A stretch of 64,000 bases of DNA, taken from positions 62,001 through 126,000 of the forward strand of contig NZ_JYLK01000013.1 of the NCBI RefSeq assembly GCF_001439805.1. Direction: 5' to 3'. The notes beneath the pieces are model-generated. The model did no database searches. It saw nothing but the letters and a program-made list of their open reading frames with translations, and had not been told where the DNA came from. The stretch's first letter is position 1. Each line of letters begins with the position of its first letter. Positions 43,471 through 52,830 of the stretch are shown here, piece after piece. Made by a program: the position numbers and the translations under genes. The DNA is from Pseudomonas trivialis. Its GTDB lineage: Bacteria > Pseudomonadota > Gammaproteobacteria > Pseudomonadales > Pseudomonadaceae.

Positions 43471-46128
43471 TTACGCCAGGCTCTTGCTGACCACCTCAAA
43501 CACATCACTGGACAGCTCACCGCAACCACGAATGCGCTCCAGCTCGGCCTTCATCAGCGCCTGGCGCGCAGCGTCGTATTTGCGCCAGCGCGTCAACGGC
43601 GCCAGCTGGCGCGAGGCGATCTGCGGGTTCAGCGTGTTCAGCTCGATTACCAGGTCCGCCAGGAAGCGGTAGCCCGAGCCATCGGCGGCATGGAAGTTAA
43701 CGAGGTTCTGCCCGGCAAACGCACCGATCAAGGCGCGTACCTTGTTCGGGTTCCTGATGGTGAACGCCGGGTGCTGCATCAGCGCCTTGACCCGTGCCAG
43801 CCCGCCCGGCAGGGTGCTGCCGGCCTGTACGCTGAACCACTGGTCCATGACCAGCGGGTTGTCCTTGAAGTTCTCGGCAAACACCGCCAACGCCTGGGCC
43901 TTCTCCGCCTCGAAGGGCGAGTTCACCAGCACCGCCAGCGCGGTCAGGCGCTCGGTCATGTTGTCGCTGGTGTCGAATTGATCCAGGGCGGCCGCCAGCA
44001 CCTGCGGCTTGCCGCTGAGCATCAGGTACGACAGCGCGATGTTCTGCAACGCGCGACGGGCAAAGTGCTCGGCCGCCGCGACATACGGGGTCTGCCTGGA
44101 CAACTCGCGATTGGCCTGATAACGCAGCCACAGGCTTTCGAACAGGTTATCCGCCAGTTGCCTGCGCGCGAACTCGCGGGCGGCGTGGATCGCATCCACA
44201 TCGGCCACGTCGCTGATTTCCGCCAGGTACGCTTCGCCGGGCAGCGAGAGCATTTCGGCGACCATTGCCTGGTCCAGGCTTTCATCACTCAATACCGAGC
44301 GCAGCGCGTCGATCAGGCGTTGATCCAGCTTCAGCGGCTGGCCCGCCTGATGCTGGCCGATCAGTTCCTGCAAGACCTGCACCGACAGTTGCTGGCCGGC
44401 ATCCCAACGGTTGAAGCCGTCGCTGTCGTGCTGCATCAGGAACATCAACTGGTCGCGGCTGTACGGGAAGCTCAGTTTCACCGGTGCCGAGAACCCACGC
44501 AGCAGCGAAGGCAGCGGCTGTTCAGGGATATCGACAAAGGTGAAGGTCTGCTCGGCTTCGGTCACCGAAATCACCCGCGACGTGGCGCCGGCAGTTGCTT
44601 CGCCCGCCAGGCGCAACGGAATGCCTGCGCCCTTCGCGTCCAGCAGGCCCAGTTCCACCGGGATCACGAACGGCAGTTTTTCGACCTTGTCCGGCGTTGC
44701 CGGGCAGCTCTGGCGGAACGTCAGGCTGTAGGTATTGGCCGCCGCATCAAAAGCTTCGCTCACCGCCAGACGGGGCGTACCGGCCTGGCTGTACCAGCGC
44801 TTGAACTGGCTGAGATCGGCGCCGTTGGCGTCTTCCATGGCCTTGACGAAATCGTCGCAGGTCACCGCCTGACCATCGTGTCGATCAAAATACAGGTCAC
44901 TGCCTTTGCGGAAACCTTCGGCGCCGAGCAGGGTGTGAATCATGCCGACCACTTCCGAGCCTTTTTCGTACACGGTGAGGGTGTAGAAGTTGGAGATCTC
45001 GATAAAGCTGTCCGGACGCACCGCGTGGGCCATGGGGCCTGCGTCTTCGGCGAACTGGTGAGTTCGCAGGTAGGCCACATCCTGGATGCGCTTGACCGTG
45101 GCCGAGTTCATGTCGGCGGAGAAGCCCGAATCACGGAACACGGTGAAACCTTCCTTGAGCGACAGCTGGAACCAGTCGCGGCAGGTGACGCGGTTGCCCG
45201 ACCAGTTGTGGAAATATTCGTGGGCGACAATCCCCTCGACGCGCTGATGTGCGGCGTCGGTGGCGGTTTCAGCACGGGCCAGCACGGCGCTGGAGTTAAA
45301 GATGTTGAGGCCCTTGTTCTCCATGGCGCCCATGTTGAAATCGTTGACCGCGACGATCATGAAGATATCGAGGTCGTACTCGCGGCCGTAGGTTTCTTCG
45401 TCCCAGCGCATGGATTTTTTCAGACTGGTCATGGCGTGCTGGCACTTGTCGATATTTTCCGGCTCGACGTAGATGCGCAGCGCCACTTCGCGCCGGGTCA
45501 TGGTGGTGAAGCTGTCCTCGACGCACCACAGGTCACCGGCCACCAGCGCGAACAGGTAGGCGGGCTTTTTGAACGGGTCTTCCCAAGTCGCCCAGTGCCG
45601 GCCGTCTTCGCCAGGGCCACTGGCAATCGGGTTGCCGTTGGACAGCAGCACCGGGTAACGGTGTTGCTCGGCGATCACCGTGGTGGTGAAGGTGCTCATC
45701 ACGTCCGGGCGGTCGAGGTAATAGGTGATCTTGCGAAAGCCTTCGGCCTCGCACTGGGTGCAGAACATGCTGCCTGACTTGTACAGGCCTTCCAGCGCGG
45801 TGTTGGTTTCCGGGTGAATCTTGACCGTGGTGTCGAGGGTGAACGCCTCACCCGTTGGCTGCACGGTCAAGTGGCTGTCAGTCAACTGGTAGTCAGCGGC
45901 GGTCAGTTCCTGATCGGCCAGGTTCACGCTCAGCAGTTCCAGCAGTTGCCCGTCCAGCACCAGCGGCGGCAAGCCGGCGCCCCGCTCGGGGTTGCGGCGC
46001 ATCACCAGTTGCGCGTGGACCAGGCTGTGGTCCTCGAACAACTCGAAGGTCAGGTGCGTCTCGTCGATCAGGTAGTCCGGCGCCTGATAGTCCTTCAGGT
46101 AAATCATCTTCGGTTGTTCGGTGCGCAT
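43471..46128 (-). CDS. pepN: Aminopeptidase N
   Basis: 885 residues, cytosolic M1 zinc aminopeptidase with the full family length. GAMENKGLNIFN exopeptidase motif near 262, zinc motif HEYFHNWSG (His303) and the second-ligand region LKEGFTVFRD. AAGGA lies 8 nt before the ATG. It belongs to the core block nadK, phosphoesterase, rhomboid, yeaC, DUF2797, pepN on the minus strand. Confidence 0.96.
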   Translation of the reverse strand: MRTEQPKMIYLKDYQAPDYLIDETHLTFELFEDHSLVHAQLVMRRNPERGAGLPPLVLDGQLLELLSVNLADQELTAADYQLTDSHLTVQPTGEAFTLDTTVKIHPETNTALEGLYKSGSMFCTQCEAEGFRKITYYLDRPDVMSTFTTTVIAEQHRYPVLLSNGNPIASGPGEDGRHWATWEDPFKKPAYLFALVAGDLWCVEDSFTTMTRREVALRIYVEPENIDKCQHAMTSLKKSMRWDEETYGREYDLDIFMIVAVNDFNMGAMENKGLNIFNSSAVLARAETATDAAHQRVEGIVAHEYFHNWSGNRVTCRDWFQLSLKEGFTVFRDSGFSADMNSATVKRIQDVAYLRTHQFAEDAGPMAHAVRPDSFIEISNFYTLTVYEKGSEVVGMIHTLLGAEGFRKGSDLYFDRHDGQAVTCDDFVKAMEDANGADLSQFKRWYSQAGTPRLAVSEAFDAAANTYSLTFRQSCPATPDKVEKLPFVIPVELGLLDAKGAGIPLRLAGEATAGATSRVISVTEAEQTFTFVDIPEQPLPSLLRGFSAPVKLSFPYSRDQLMFLMQHDSDGFNRWDAGQQLSVQVLQELIGQHQAGQPLKLDQRLIDALRSVLSDESLDQAMVAEMLSLPGEAYLAEISDVADVDAIHAAREFARRQLADNLFESLWLRYQANRELSRQTPYVAAAEHFARRALQNIALSYLMLSGKPQVLAAALDQFDTSDNMTERLTALAVLVNSPFEAEKAQALAVFAENFKDNPLVMDQWFSVQAGSTLPGGLARVKALMQHPAFTIRNPNKVRALIGAFAGQNLVNFHAADGSGYRFLADLVIELNTLNPQIASRQLAPLTRWRKYDAARQALMKAELERIRGCGELSSDVFEVVSKSLA

Positions 46129-46141
46129 GCTGGCAATCCTT

Positions 46142-46939
46142 CTACTGATGCACGGCGAGCTGGTAGGCCGTGTATTTACGAATATTGATAACGCCGGTAT
46201 CGAAGATCAGGTATTGGCCCTTGATCCCCAGCAGCGTACCTTCGGCAATCGGGTTCTTGTCCAGGTTGAAACTGACGATCTTGGTCGGATACTGCTCGAC
46301 CGGGTAGCGAATAGTGATCGGCTCTACGTCGGCAATGGTTTGGATGGCCTGCAGGCCAAAGCGTTCCTGCAACGTCACCAAGCCTTCGGCGCAGCTGGCG
46401 AACAACTCATCGCGCACTTGCTTGAGGTCGACGGTCTGCGCATCGCCCTTGAGCAGCGCACGCCAGTTGGTCTTGTCGGCCACCTGACTGCGGAACAGGT
46501 CTTCGACGAAACCCGATTGCTGACGCGTGGCCACGCGCATGATCGGCAGCGCCTGGCTGGCCCCCTGGTCGAGCCAGCGGGTGGGCAACTGGGTCGCGCG
46601 GGTGATGCCGACCTTGATCCCCGACGAATTGGCCAGGTACACCACGTGGTCGGTCATGCAGAAGGTTTCGCCCCACAGCGGATCACGGCAGGTGCCGGCG
46701 TCGTAATGACAGCGCTCCGGGCTCATGATGCAGAGGTCACACTGGGCCAGCCTGGTCATGCACGGGTAGCAATAGCCCTGGCTGAAACTGGTCTTGGTCT
46801 TGCGCCCGCAATGGCTGCAATGGATGGCGCCGAGGAACTCCAGGCGAATGTGGGTGCCGATCAACGGGTTGACCGGCACCTCGGTCTCGCCCAGGCGAAA
46901 CCTGTACTGAACGGTCGGCTCACCGAGTTGCGCCGACAT
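46142..46939 (-). CDS. DUF2797 family protein with cysteine-rich (zinc) motif
   Basis: 265 residues from the ATG at 46939 (MSAQLGEP), chosen because longer frames would overlap yeaC. A cysteine cluster (CSHCGRKT, then CYPCMTRLAQCDLC, then CHYDAGTC, about residues 50-95) probably binds zinc, followed by a GIY-like strand (VGITRATQLPTRWLDQGAS). The function is unknown. It is 13 bp upstream of pepN. Confidence 0.85.
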   Translation of the reverse strand: MSAQLGEPTVQYRFRLGETEVPVNPLIGTHIRLEFLGAIHCSHCGRKTKTSFSQGYCYPCMTRLAQCDLCIMSPERCHYDAGTCRDPLWGETFCMTDHVVYLANSSGIKVGITRATQLPTRWLDQGASQALPIMRVATRQQSGFVEDLFRSQVADKTNWRALLKGDAQTVDLKQVRDELFASCAEGLVTLQERFGLQAIQTIADVEPITIRYPVEQYPTKIVSFNLDKNPIAEGTLLGIKGQYLIFDTGVINIRKYTAYQLAVHQ

Positions 46940-46968
46940 TTTGCTGACGGCACCGCGACCAATTTCAA

Positions 46969-47229
46969 TCAATGGATCGCATCCGACTTGAACAGAATAT
47001 TGGGCACCGTCTCGGACTTGGACGCGCATTCCTGAGGGCCCATGTAACCGGTGCGCTGGTCTTCGGGCAGGTTCTGGATCTCCCAGGCGATCATCGCCTG
47101 CAGCGACAGTTCGCGCTGCTCGGCGGTGAGCTTGCGCCCATCGGACCATTTGCCGATTTCCACGGCAAGCTTGAGGCTCTCGTAGATATCCGGGGTGATG
47201 TTTTCGATCATTTCAGCAAAAGAGGACAT
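46969..47229 (-). CDS. yeaC: YeaC-like DUF1315 protein
   Basis: 86 residues, no membrane segment; the SSFAEMIENITPDIYESLK N-terminus and the GRKLTAEQRELSLQAMIAWE segment are typical of DUF1315. GGAAGAG precedes the start. Function unknown. It lies between the rhomboid and DUF2797 genes. Confidence 0.88.
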   Translation of the reverse strand: MSSFAEMIENITPDIYESLKLAVEIGKWSDGRKLTAEQRELSLQAMIAWEIQNLPEDQRTGYMGPQECASKSETVPNILFKSDAIH

Positions 47230-47243
47230 GGGACTCTTCCTTA

Positions 47244-48113
47244 TCAAATAGACGCTTTGCGGCGGTTGTAGAGGCCACCCAGCAAACCGGTGAGGCAACC
47301 GATGACCAGCCCGCCCACATGGGCCGCGTTGGCGATTTCGCCGAAGCCGATCATCGAGACCAGGCCCGACAGGCACAGCACCAGCCATATCAGCATCATC
47401 GCCAGCACGCCACGGGGCAGGCGATACGCCGGGTTGGGCGAGAGCAGTTGAAAGATCCAGCAATGCCCGAGCAGGCCATACAGCACGCCGGACAAGCCAC
47501 CGAACAGGCCGGGGCCGCCGTACGCGTATTGGGCGTAGTTGGAAACGAAGCTGAACAACAGGGTCAGGCCCAGCAGGTTGATGCTGCCCTGACGCACTTC
47601 GATGCGCCGCCCCAGCTCCCAATACCACATGCCGTTCATGGCCAGATGCAGGATGCCGAAGTGAATCAGCATCGGCGTGACCAGCCGCCACCACTGCCCC
47701 TCGGCCAGCATCTGGGCGAACGGGGTGAACTGGATGTACTCGCCCATGACCCGAAACGGCAGGAAGGTCAGCCAACCGACAGCTTGCAGATTTTCACCGA
47801 GCAAAGTCACCGCGCCAACGATCAGGCTCGCCAGCAGCACCAGCGCGGTGACCGGGCTGTGGCGCACTTGCTGCACAAAGCCTGGACGCGCGGTCGGCGC
47901 CTGCTCGGGAATATCCAGTTGCTGGTCCGGGTCACCGGCGGGAAAGCGCTGATACAGCACGCGAACGTCGTCGCTGATGCTCTCGGGCGCCCACAACACC
48001 TGCTCGCCAGCCTCTTCACTGACGTGATGGGGCACTTGCATGCGTTGCAGCAGCTTGACGAAACCACCCAGGTCGACGCTCAAGGGCAAGCGCAATACAG
48101 CCACGGTACTCAT
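47244..48113 (-). CDS. Rhomboid-family intramembrane serine protease
   Basis: 289 residues. A soluble N-terminal domain (about 1-85) precedes six membrane segments. The catalytic serine is in GGLSGVLYGLLGH (about Ser208) and the histidine in NAAHVGGLVIG (about His265); HxxxN is represented by HLAMNGMWYWELG. It cleaves membrane proteins within the bilayer; substrates unknown. Its start overlaps the stop of the upstream phosphoesterase gene. Confidence 0.9.
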   Translation of the reverse strand: MSTVAVLRLPLSVDLGGFVKLLQRMQVPHHVSEEAGEQVLWAPESISDDVRVLYQRFPAGDPDQQLDIPEQAPTARPGFVQQVRHSPVTALVLLASLIVGAVTLLGENLQAVGWLTFLPFRVMGEYIQFTPFAQMLAEGQWWRLVTPMLIHFGILHLAMNGMWYWELGRRIEVRQGSINLLGLTLLFSFVSNYAQYAYGGPGLFGGLSGVLYGLLGHCWIFQLLSPNPAYRLPRGVLAMMLIWLVLCLSGLVSMIGFGEIANAAHVGGLVIGCLTGLLGGLYNRRKASI

Positions 48114-49081
48114 TCAATGACCTCCGGCCGCTCAACATCAACCCATACGAATTTAGCCGGATCCAGTTGGGTTTCCTGGTCCAGACGGTACGCCACTAGC
48201 TTGCCGTACAACACCGCGCTGTAGTCCAGGCAGGCCAGGTTCGGGCGGATGGGGGCCGGTTTGCCGCTGCGCCAGTAATGGCCGACGAACAGCAAGGGTT
48301 CATCGACGCCATAGCGCAGCAGTGAGTTTTTTTCGCTCGAGGACAGCGGCGTGCGCGCCACCGGCTCGGGCAGTGCGTCCGGCTGGAAGACCACGTCGCC
48401 GTAGGTCTTGGGGTCGTCCTCCCAGAACTTGGTGCGAAAGAACGAGCGGGTCAGGCCGTCACCGCCGGTCAGCGTGAGGCCGTGGGGCAGGCGCATGTCG
48501 GTGCCGCGCAGCAGGCGGTCGAAGGCGTTGCAGGCAAAACTGCCGGGCACGGCGGCGGCCTGCAGAAATGCCCGGTCGATGCAGCCGTCGGGGAAGCGGG
48601 CGCGCAGTGGCTGGATGAAACTTTCATCCCAGCACGCGTGCACCACGCGAAAACGCCCGGCGTCGACGAACAGCGGCATCTCGTAGAACCAGCCCAGAAA
48701 ATCCTGCCAGTCACCCGGGTGCTGCTCGAACTGCGTCAGGGTTTCGTGGATCAGCCGCGCATGCCGGGGGTTGTGCTCGCGCACGAACTGCTTGCCACTG
48801 CCCGGCGGCGCCGGTGTGGTCCAGCCCAGCGCGTTGAACTCATGGTTGCCCATGATGCACAGCGCCTGACCGGTCACCGCCATGTCGTGGACGATATGCA
48901 GCGCCTCGCGAATGCGCGGGCCACGGTCGATGATATCGCCGAGGAACACCGCCATGCGCGACGCGTGGCGCCAGGTGCCGCCCTGTTTGTGGTAACCCAG
49001 GCGATCGAGCAAGTGCTCAAGGGTATGAGCGCAACCGTGCACGTCACCAATCAGGTCGTAGCTACGCGCGGGATCGAGCAT
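48110..49081 (-). CDS. Calcineurin-like metallophosphoesterase
   Basis: 323 residues with all the metal motifs: DLIGDVHGCAHTL (near 9-21), LGDIIDRGP, GNHEFNALG and a late VGHYW. It resembles the bis(5'-nucleosyl)-tetraphosphatase/Ser-Thr phosphatase group. The ATG at 49081 overlaps the nadK stop, so it is translationally coupled to nadK; longer frames would enter nadK. Confidence 0.88.
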   Translation of the reverse strand: MLDPARSYDLIGDVHGCAHTLEHLLDRLGYHKQGGTWRHASRMAVFLGDIIDRGPRIREALHIVHDMAVTGQALCIMGNHEFNALGWTTPAPPGSGKQFVREHNPRHARLIHETLTQFEQHPGDWQDFLGWFYEMPLFVDAGRFRVVHACWDESFIQPLRARFPDGCIDRAFLQAAAVPGSFACNAFDRLLRGTDMRLPHGLTLTGGDGLTRSFFRTKFWEDDPKTYGDVVFQPDALPEPVARTPLSSSEKNSLLRYGVDEPLLFVGHYWRSGKPAPIRPNLACLDYSAVLYGKLVAYRLDQETQLDPAKFVWVDVERPEVIE

Positions 49082-49971
49082 CAGTCGCCTCCACCCCCCA
49101 AGCGGCTGCCCCAGCCCAGCTTGGTGCGGCACACTTCATAGTAGTTGTGGTCCAGCGGGTGAATCAGGCGCAGCTTCTGCGCCTTCTTGCTCACGGTGAT
49201 GGTGTCACCGGGCGCGCAGGTGAAATGGTTCTGCCCGTCGCAGGAGACTTGCGGGTAGATCTGCATGTCTTTGGACACCACGATTTTCAGCTCGCTGTTG
49301 CCGTCGACCACAATCGGCCGACTGGACAACATATGGGGGTACATCGGCACGATCACAATGGCATCGAGCTTGGGATGCATGATCGGGCCACCGGCCGACA
49401 GTGCGTAGGCGGTGGAGCCGGTCGGCGTGGCGACAATCAGGCCGTCGGCCTTCTGGCTACACACGAACTGGCCGTCGATATACAGCTCGAACTCGATCAT
49501 CCGCGTGGATTTACCAGGGTGCAGCACCACATCGTTGAGCGCATCGCCCTGGCCAATGGCCTCGCCGTGGCGGCGCACTTCGGCCTGCAGCAGGAAGCGG
49601 TTTTCCACCAGATAATGGCCGTCGAGCACCTTGGCCACTTCGACTTCCAGCTCATCGGGACGGATATCGGTGAGAAACCCCAGGCTGCCGCGGTTGATCC
49701 CCAGCACTGGCACGTTATGCCGCGCCAGAGCACGTGCGGCGCCCAGCAGGCTGCCATCGCCGCCGACCACAATCACCATGTCACACACTTCACCGAGCAT
49801 CTTGCGCGAGGACGTCTGCAGGCCGTGGCCGGGGAGAATCTCGGCGATGGTGTCTTCGAGGATCACGTGCAGGTGGCGTTCGAGCAGGAATTTTTTCAGC
49901 CGGCGGACGGTGTCCAGCACCTGGGTACTGCCCAGGCGACCGATAATGCCGATATTGCGAAATTGCTCCAT
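49081..49971 (-). CDS. nadK: NAD kinase
   Basis: 296 residues; phosphorylates NAD+ to NADP+. VVGGDGSLLGAAR (GGDG motif near 70), GINRGSLGFLTD, and the TPTGSTAYALSAGGPI substrate segment. AGGAG precedes the ATG. First gene of the minus-strand core block. Confidence 0.96.
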   Translation of the reverse strand: MEQFRNIGIIGRLGSTQVLDTVRRLKKFLLERHLHVILEDTIAEILPGHGLQTSSRKMLGEVCDMVIVVGGDGSLLGAARALARHNVPVLGINRGSLGFLTDIRPDELEVEVAKVLDGHYLVENRFLLQAEVRRHGEAIGQGDALNDVVLHPGKSTRMIEFELYIDGQFVCSQKADGLIVATPTGSTAYALSAGGPIMHPKLDAIVIVPMYPHMLSSRPIVVDGNSELKIVVSKDMQIYPQVSCDGQNHFTCAPGDTITVSKKAQKLRLIHPLDHNYYEVCRTKLGWGSRLGGGGD

Positions 49972-50115
49972 GGGGCTCCTGCGGGTTCCGGGTGCGGCGA
50001 AAAACCACGATTATGGGTGAAAGGCCGCGTCAGGCAAAACCCTTTGTCAGCGCAAAGCCTTGATGACAATGGTTCTCACGCACCTGCGCCCTTCTTAAAA
50101 GGCTATGCTCGGAGC

Positions 50116-51063
50116 ATGACTGTGTTCCCCGACCTGCTCACCTTGCCCCGCCAATTGCGTCACCCTGAGGTGCGTGACCTCGCGTGGGTGATCCTGGCGC
50201 CACCAATGCTCGCGCAAACGCCGTGGCCGCAACGCCACCCGCTGGCCGGCAGCGACTGGGTGCAGGCGCCCTGCCGGCTGGAGCACTGGCTGCGCCAGTT
50301 GGACGAGGACAGCCGCGCCTTGCAGCACTGGCTCAGCCTGGCACGCACGCGGCGCCTGGGCCTGTATTACGAGCGCCTGTGGCAATTTGCCGTGCAGCAC
50401 GCACCGGGCGTGCAGTTGCTGGCCGCCAACCTGCCGATTCGCCGGGCCGGGCATACGCTGGGCGAGCTGGACATGCTGCTGCGCGACCGCGATGGCGTGC
50501 ACCACCTGGAACTGGCGATCAAGCTGTACCTCGGGCCGCAGGCCGGTGATGGCCAGGCCACCGAGCAATGGCTGGGCCCCGGCTGCCATGACCGGCTCGA
50601 CCGCAAGCTGGCGCACCTGGCCGAGCATCAACTGCCGATCTCCGCCCGCCCGGAAAGCCGCGAGGTGCTGGCCGCGCTGGATGTTCACCAGTTCGACGCG
50701 CACCTGTGGCTCGGTGGTTACCTGCTGTATCCGTGGCCGGGTCTGGCCGAATCGCCGCTGGGCGCCCATCCGCAGCATTTGCGCGGCAGTTGGTTGCACC
50801 AGCGTGACTGGCAGGACTTTGTCGCCACGCGCCCGCCGGGCCGCTGGCAACCGCTGCCCCGTCACGCCTGGCTGGCGCCGGCGCATTACCCGGCCGATGA
50901 GGTGTGGAGCGAGGCGCAAATGCACGCGTGGCTGACGGCGCTGGACCCGATGGCGCCGGCGCAACTGCTGGTGCGGCTGGTGCAGCAGGGTGAAGACTGG
51001 GAGGAAGCCGAACGCCTGTTCCTGGTCGCCGACCTGTGGCCGAATGTGCCGGGCAATCCCTAA
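50116..51063 (+). CDS. DUF1853 family protein
   Basis: 315 residues, cytoplasmic. The RRLGLYYERLWQFAVQ and ANLPIRRAGHTLGELDMLLR segments (near 75-120) and the LELAIKLYLG core are characteristic of DUF1853, which has a nuclease-like E/D-x-K pattern (GELDML...ELAIK). Function unknown. GGAG is very close to the ATG, so the start is not certain. Its stop overlaps the convergent pvdP stop by 4 bp. Confidence 0.82.
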   Translation: MTVFPDLLTLPRQLRHPEVRDLAWVILAPPMLAQTPWPQRHPLAGSDWVQAPCRLEHWLRQLDEDSRALQHWLSLARTRRLGLYYERLWQFAVQHAPGVQLLAANLPIRRAGHTLGELDMLLRDRDGVHHLELAIKLYLGPQAGDGQATEQWLGPGCHDRLDRKLAHLAEHQLPISARPESREVLAALDVHQFDAHLWLGGYLLYPWPGLAESPLGAHPQHLRGSWLHQRDWQDFVATRPPGRWQPLPRHAWLAPAHYPADEVWSEAQMHAWLTALDPMAPAQLLVRLVQQGEDWEEAERLFLVADLWPNVPGNP

Positions 51064-52688
51064 GCCGGCTGCGGCTTGACCTTCAAATGCCGCGCGTACC
51101 AGGGCCGCCGGGGCACCCGCTTGAACAGGCCCTGCAAGCCCTCGTCTTCTGCACTGAAGGTGATGCGCAGCGCCAGCTTCATGGTCTCCGGGTCCATTTC
51201 CATCGACTTGCCCCTTTGCAACCCCGGCGTGGTGCTGCAGCCGTGGGTGTCCGGGCCCAGCCACGGATCGCCCACTTCCACCCAGCGCCCCGGAGCAAAC
51301 CAGGCCACGCCATTGACCTGCATGCGGCTGACTTCGCCCGGATTGAAACGCTCGTGGGCGCGGAACCAGTCTTCAATGCGATCATCGATCCAACCGTGAA
51401 AATGCCAGAACACGGGATTTACATGGGATGAAAACGGATCCCCGAGAAAATCGTTTTGCGCCACATACCAGCGCGCGGCGAAGTCCGAAGGGTCGCGGGC
51501 GAATGGCACCGGCGCGCCATTGGAGGGGTCGCGCGGCACCGAGGCCCAGCGCATGTGCAGCCAATCGTGCAGACCCAGCTCCATTTCCGAGCCCAACTGA
51601 CCGAGGGTCAAGCGCGCCAGGTAGCGCGGGTCGCGGTATTGGGATTCCCACACCTGGAAGTTGCTGTGGTAGGTCTCGGCGGCTTTGATATCACTGACCC
51701 ACTGGGTGTAGTCGCTGTCGTCCGGCGCCGACCAGGTGGGCGGCAGGGAGAAGCCATCGTGGTTGTCGAAGTAACGCAAAAAGCCCAGGCGATCGCGCTC
51801 CAGCGCCGGCTGGGGTGCGGGAAAGTGCGGCCATGACGGCAGGTCCTGCATGGAGCGTGCGGTGCCGAGCATGTGGCGGTGCATGAAGAAGAAATCAATG
51901 CCCGAGCCGTTGCGGTCCTTGCGCTTGCCCCGGGCATCACGCTCCTGCCCGCGCGGGCCGGGTTGCCAGCCAATGCCGCGCAGGGCGTCGCGTTTTTCTT
52001 CGGAGAGCTTGTGCCACTGGTCGCGGGTGGCGTGCCAGAGCTGGTGAAACAGGCGGTGTTCGGGGGCGATCAACCAGGCCAGCAGGGTCGGGTTGAGTCC
52101 GATGCGCTGGCGGGCTTCGGGAAACCGCTGTTTATGGGCGATGAAGCGGTTGTCGCGCTCGGTCAGCGCCAGAGGACGGTCGAGGTCGAGGATCTGCCCG
52201 CTGAGGGTGCTGCTGCCGGCGTTGGCGAAGTCGGCCCAGACCTCGTCGAGGGTCATTTTGAATTCATAGGCGGGCGCGCCACCGGCCGAGTCACGGTCGA
52301 TCAGCCGCCAGTAGAGCAACGTGCCTTCACCCGTCAGGTCGCCCAGTACGCGGTAGCGCGGTTCGCCCTCGGCACGCAGGTTGGCGGAGGTGTCCAGGTA
52401 GCCGCGCAGGCCACGGCCACGCGGCGCGATATCCAGCAGCAGCTCGAGGCCGTGCAGCGGCAGGCCCTTGAGCCCGGCATCCTGGCCTGCCAGGCGCAGG
52501 CTCCACACACCGCGCAACGTATTGGCCAGGTGCTGCCCGGCGGTATCGGCCAACGCCACCGTGGCTTCGCCGGGGGTGATGGGCAATTCTTCTTCCCGCG
52601 TCAGCTCGCGATGGGCGTAAAAGGCCGCCGGCACAGCCGCACCGGTCAGCGCCAGGCCTGCGATGAACCCACGTCGAGAGATCGTCAT
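51060..52688 (-). CDS. pvdP: PvdP, periplasmic tyrosinase of pyoverdine maturation
   Basis: 542 residues. A twin-arginine signal (SRRGFIAG, residues 4-11) sends it folded to the periplasm. The tyrosinase domain has two His clusters for copper (LFHQLWHATRDQWH near 210 and HVNPVFWHFHGWIDD near 430). PvdP oxidises and cyclises ferribactin to build the dihydroxyquinoline chromophore. It has its own PvdS-type promoter, divergent from pvdM. Confidence 0.95.
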   Translation of the reverse strand: MTISRRGFIAGLALTGAAVPAAFYAHRELTREEELPITPGEATVALADTAGQHLANTLRGVWSLRLAGQDAGLKGLPLHGLELLLDIAPRGRGLRGYLDTSANLRAEGEPRYRVLGDLTGEGTLLYWRLIDRDSAGGAPAYEFKMTLDEVWADFANAGSSTLSGQILDLDRPLALTERDNRFIAHKQRFPEARQRIGLNPTLLAWLIAPEHRLFHQLWHATRDQWHKLSEEKRDALRGIGWQPGPRGQERDARGKRKDRNGSGIDFFFMHRHMLGTARSMQDLPSWPHFPAPQPALERDRLGFLRYFDNHDGFSLPPTWSAPDDSDYTQWVSDIKAAETYHSNFQVWESQYRDPRYLARLTLGQLGSEMELGLHDWLHMRWASVPRDPSNGAPVPFARDPSDFAARWYVAQNDFLGDPFSSHVNPVFWHFHGWIDDRIEDWFRAHERFNPGEVSRMQVNGVAWFAPGRWVEVGDPWLGPDTHGCSTTPGLQRGKSMEMDPETMKLALRITFSAEDEGLQGLFKRVPRRPWYARHLKVKPQPA

Positions 52689-52723
52689 TGTCTACCTTAG
52701 GAAACGGCTTAATCAGAGCTAGA

Positions 52724-52747
52724 ACGTTTGCAGCCCGGCGAAATTTA
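52724..52747 (-). promoter_or_regulatory. PvdS-type (iron-starvation) promoter box of pvdP
   Basis: On the minus strand, TAAAT, 16 nt, CGT, an exact match to the iron-starvation box read by the sigma factor PvdS, about 36 bp before the pvdP start. Confidence 0.85.
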
Positions 52748-52766
52748 CCGCCCCGCCCTGCCCGCC

Positions 52767-52790
52767 TAAATTTCCGCTGTCATGGCTCGT
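52767..52790 (+). promoter_or_regulatory. PvdS-type promoter box of pvdMNO
   Basis: TAAAT, 16 nt, CGT, about 40 bp before the pvdM start, back to back with the pvdP box. Confidence 0.85.
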
Positions 52791-52830
52791 CCTTCCCAGA
52801 TAGCAAAGGCCTCAACTGACTGAGATGGCA

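Noticed and set aside
43450..45777. 775-codon frame opposite pepN
   Set aside because: Shadow caused by G+C-rich codon use; composition is Gln/Arg/His-rich and matches no family, while pepN is certain.
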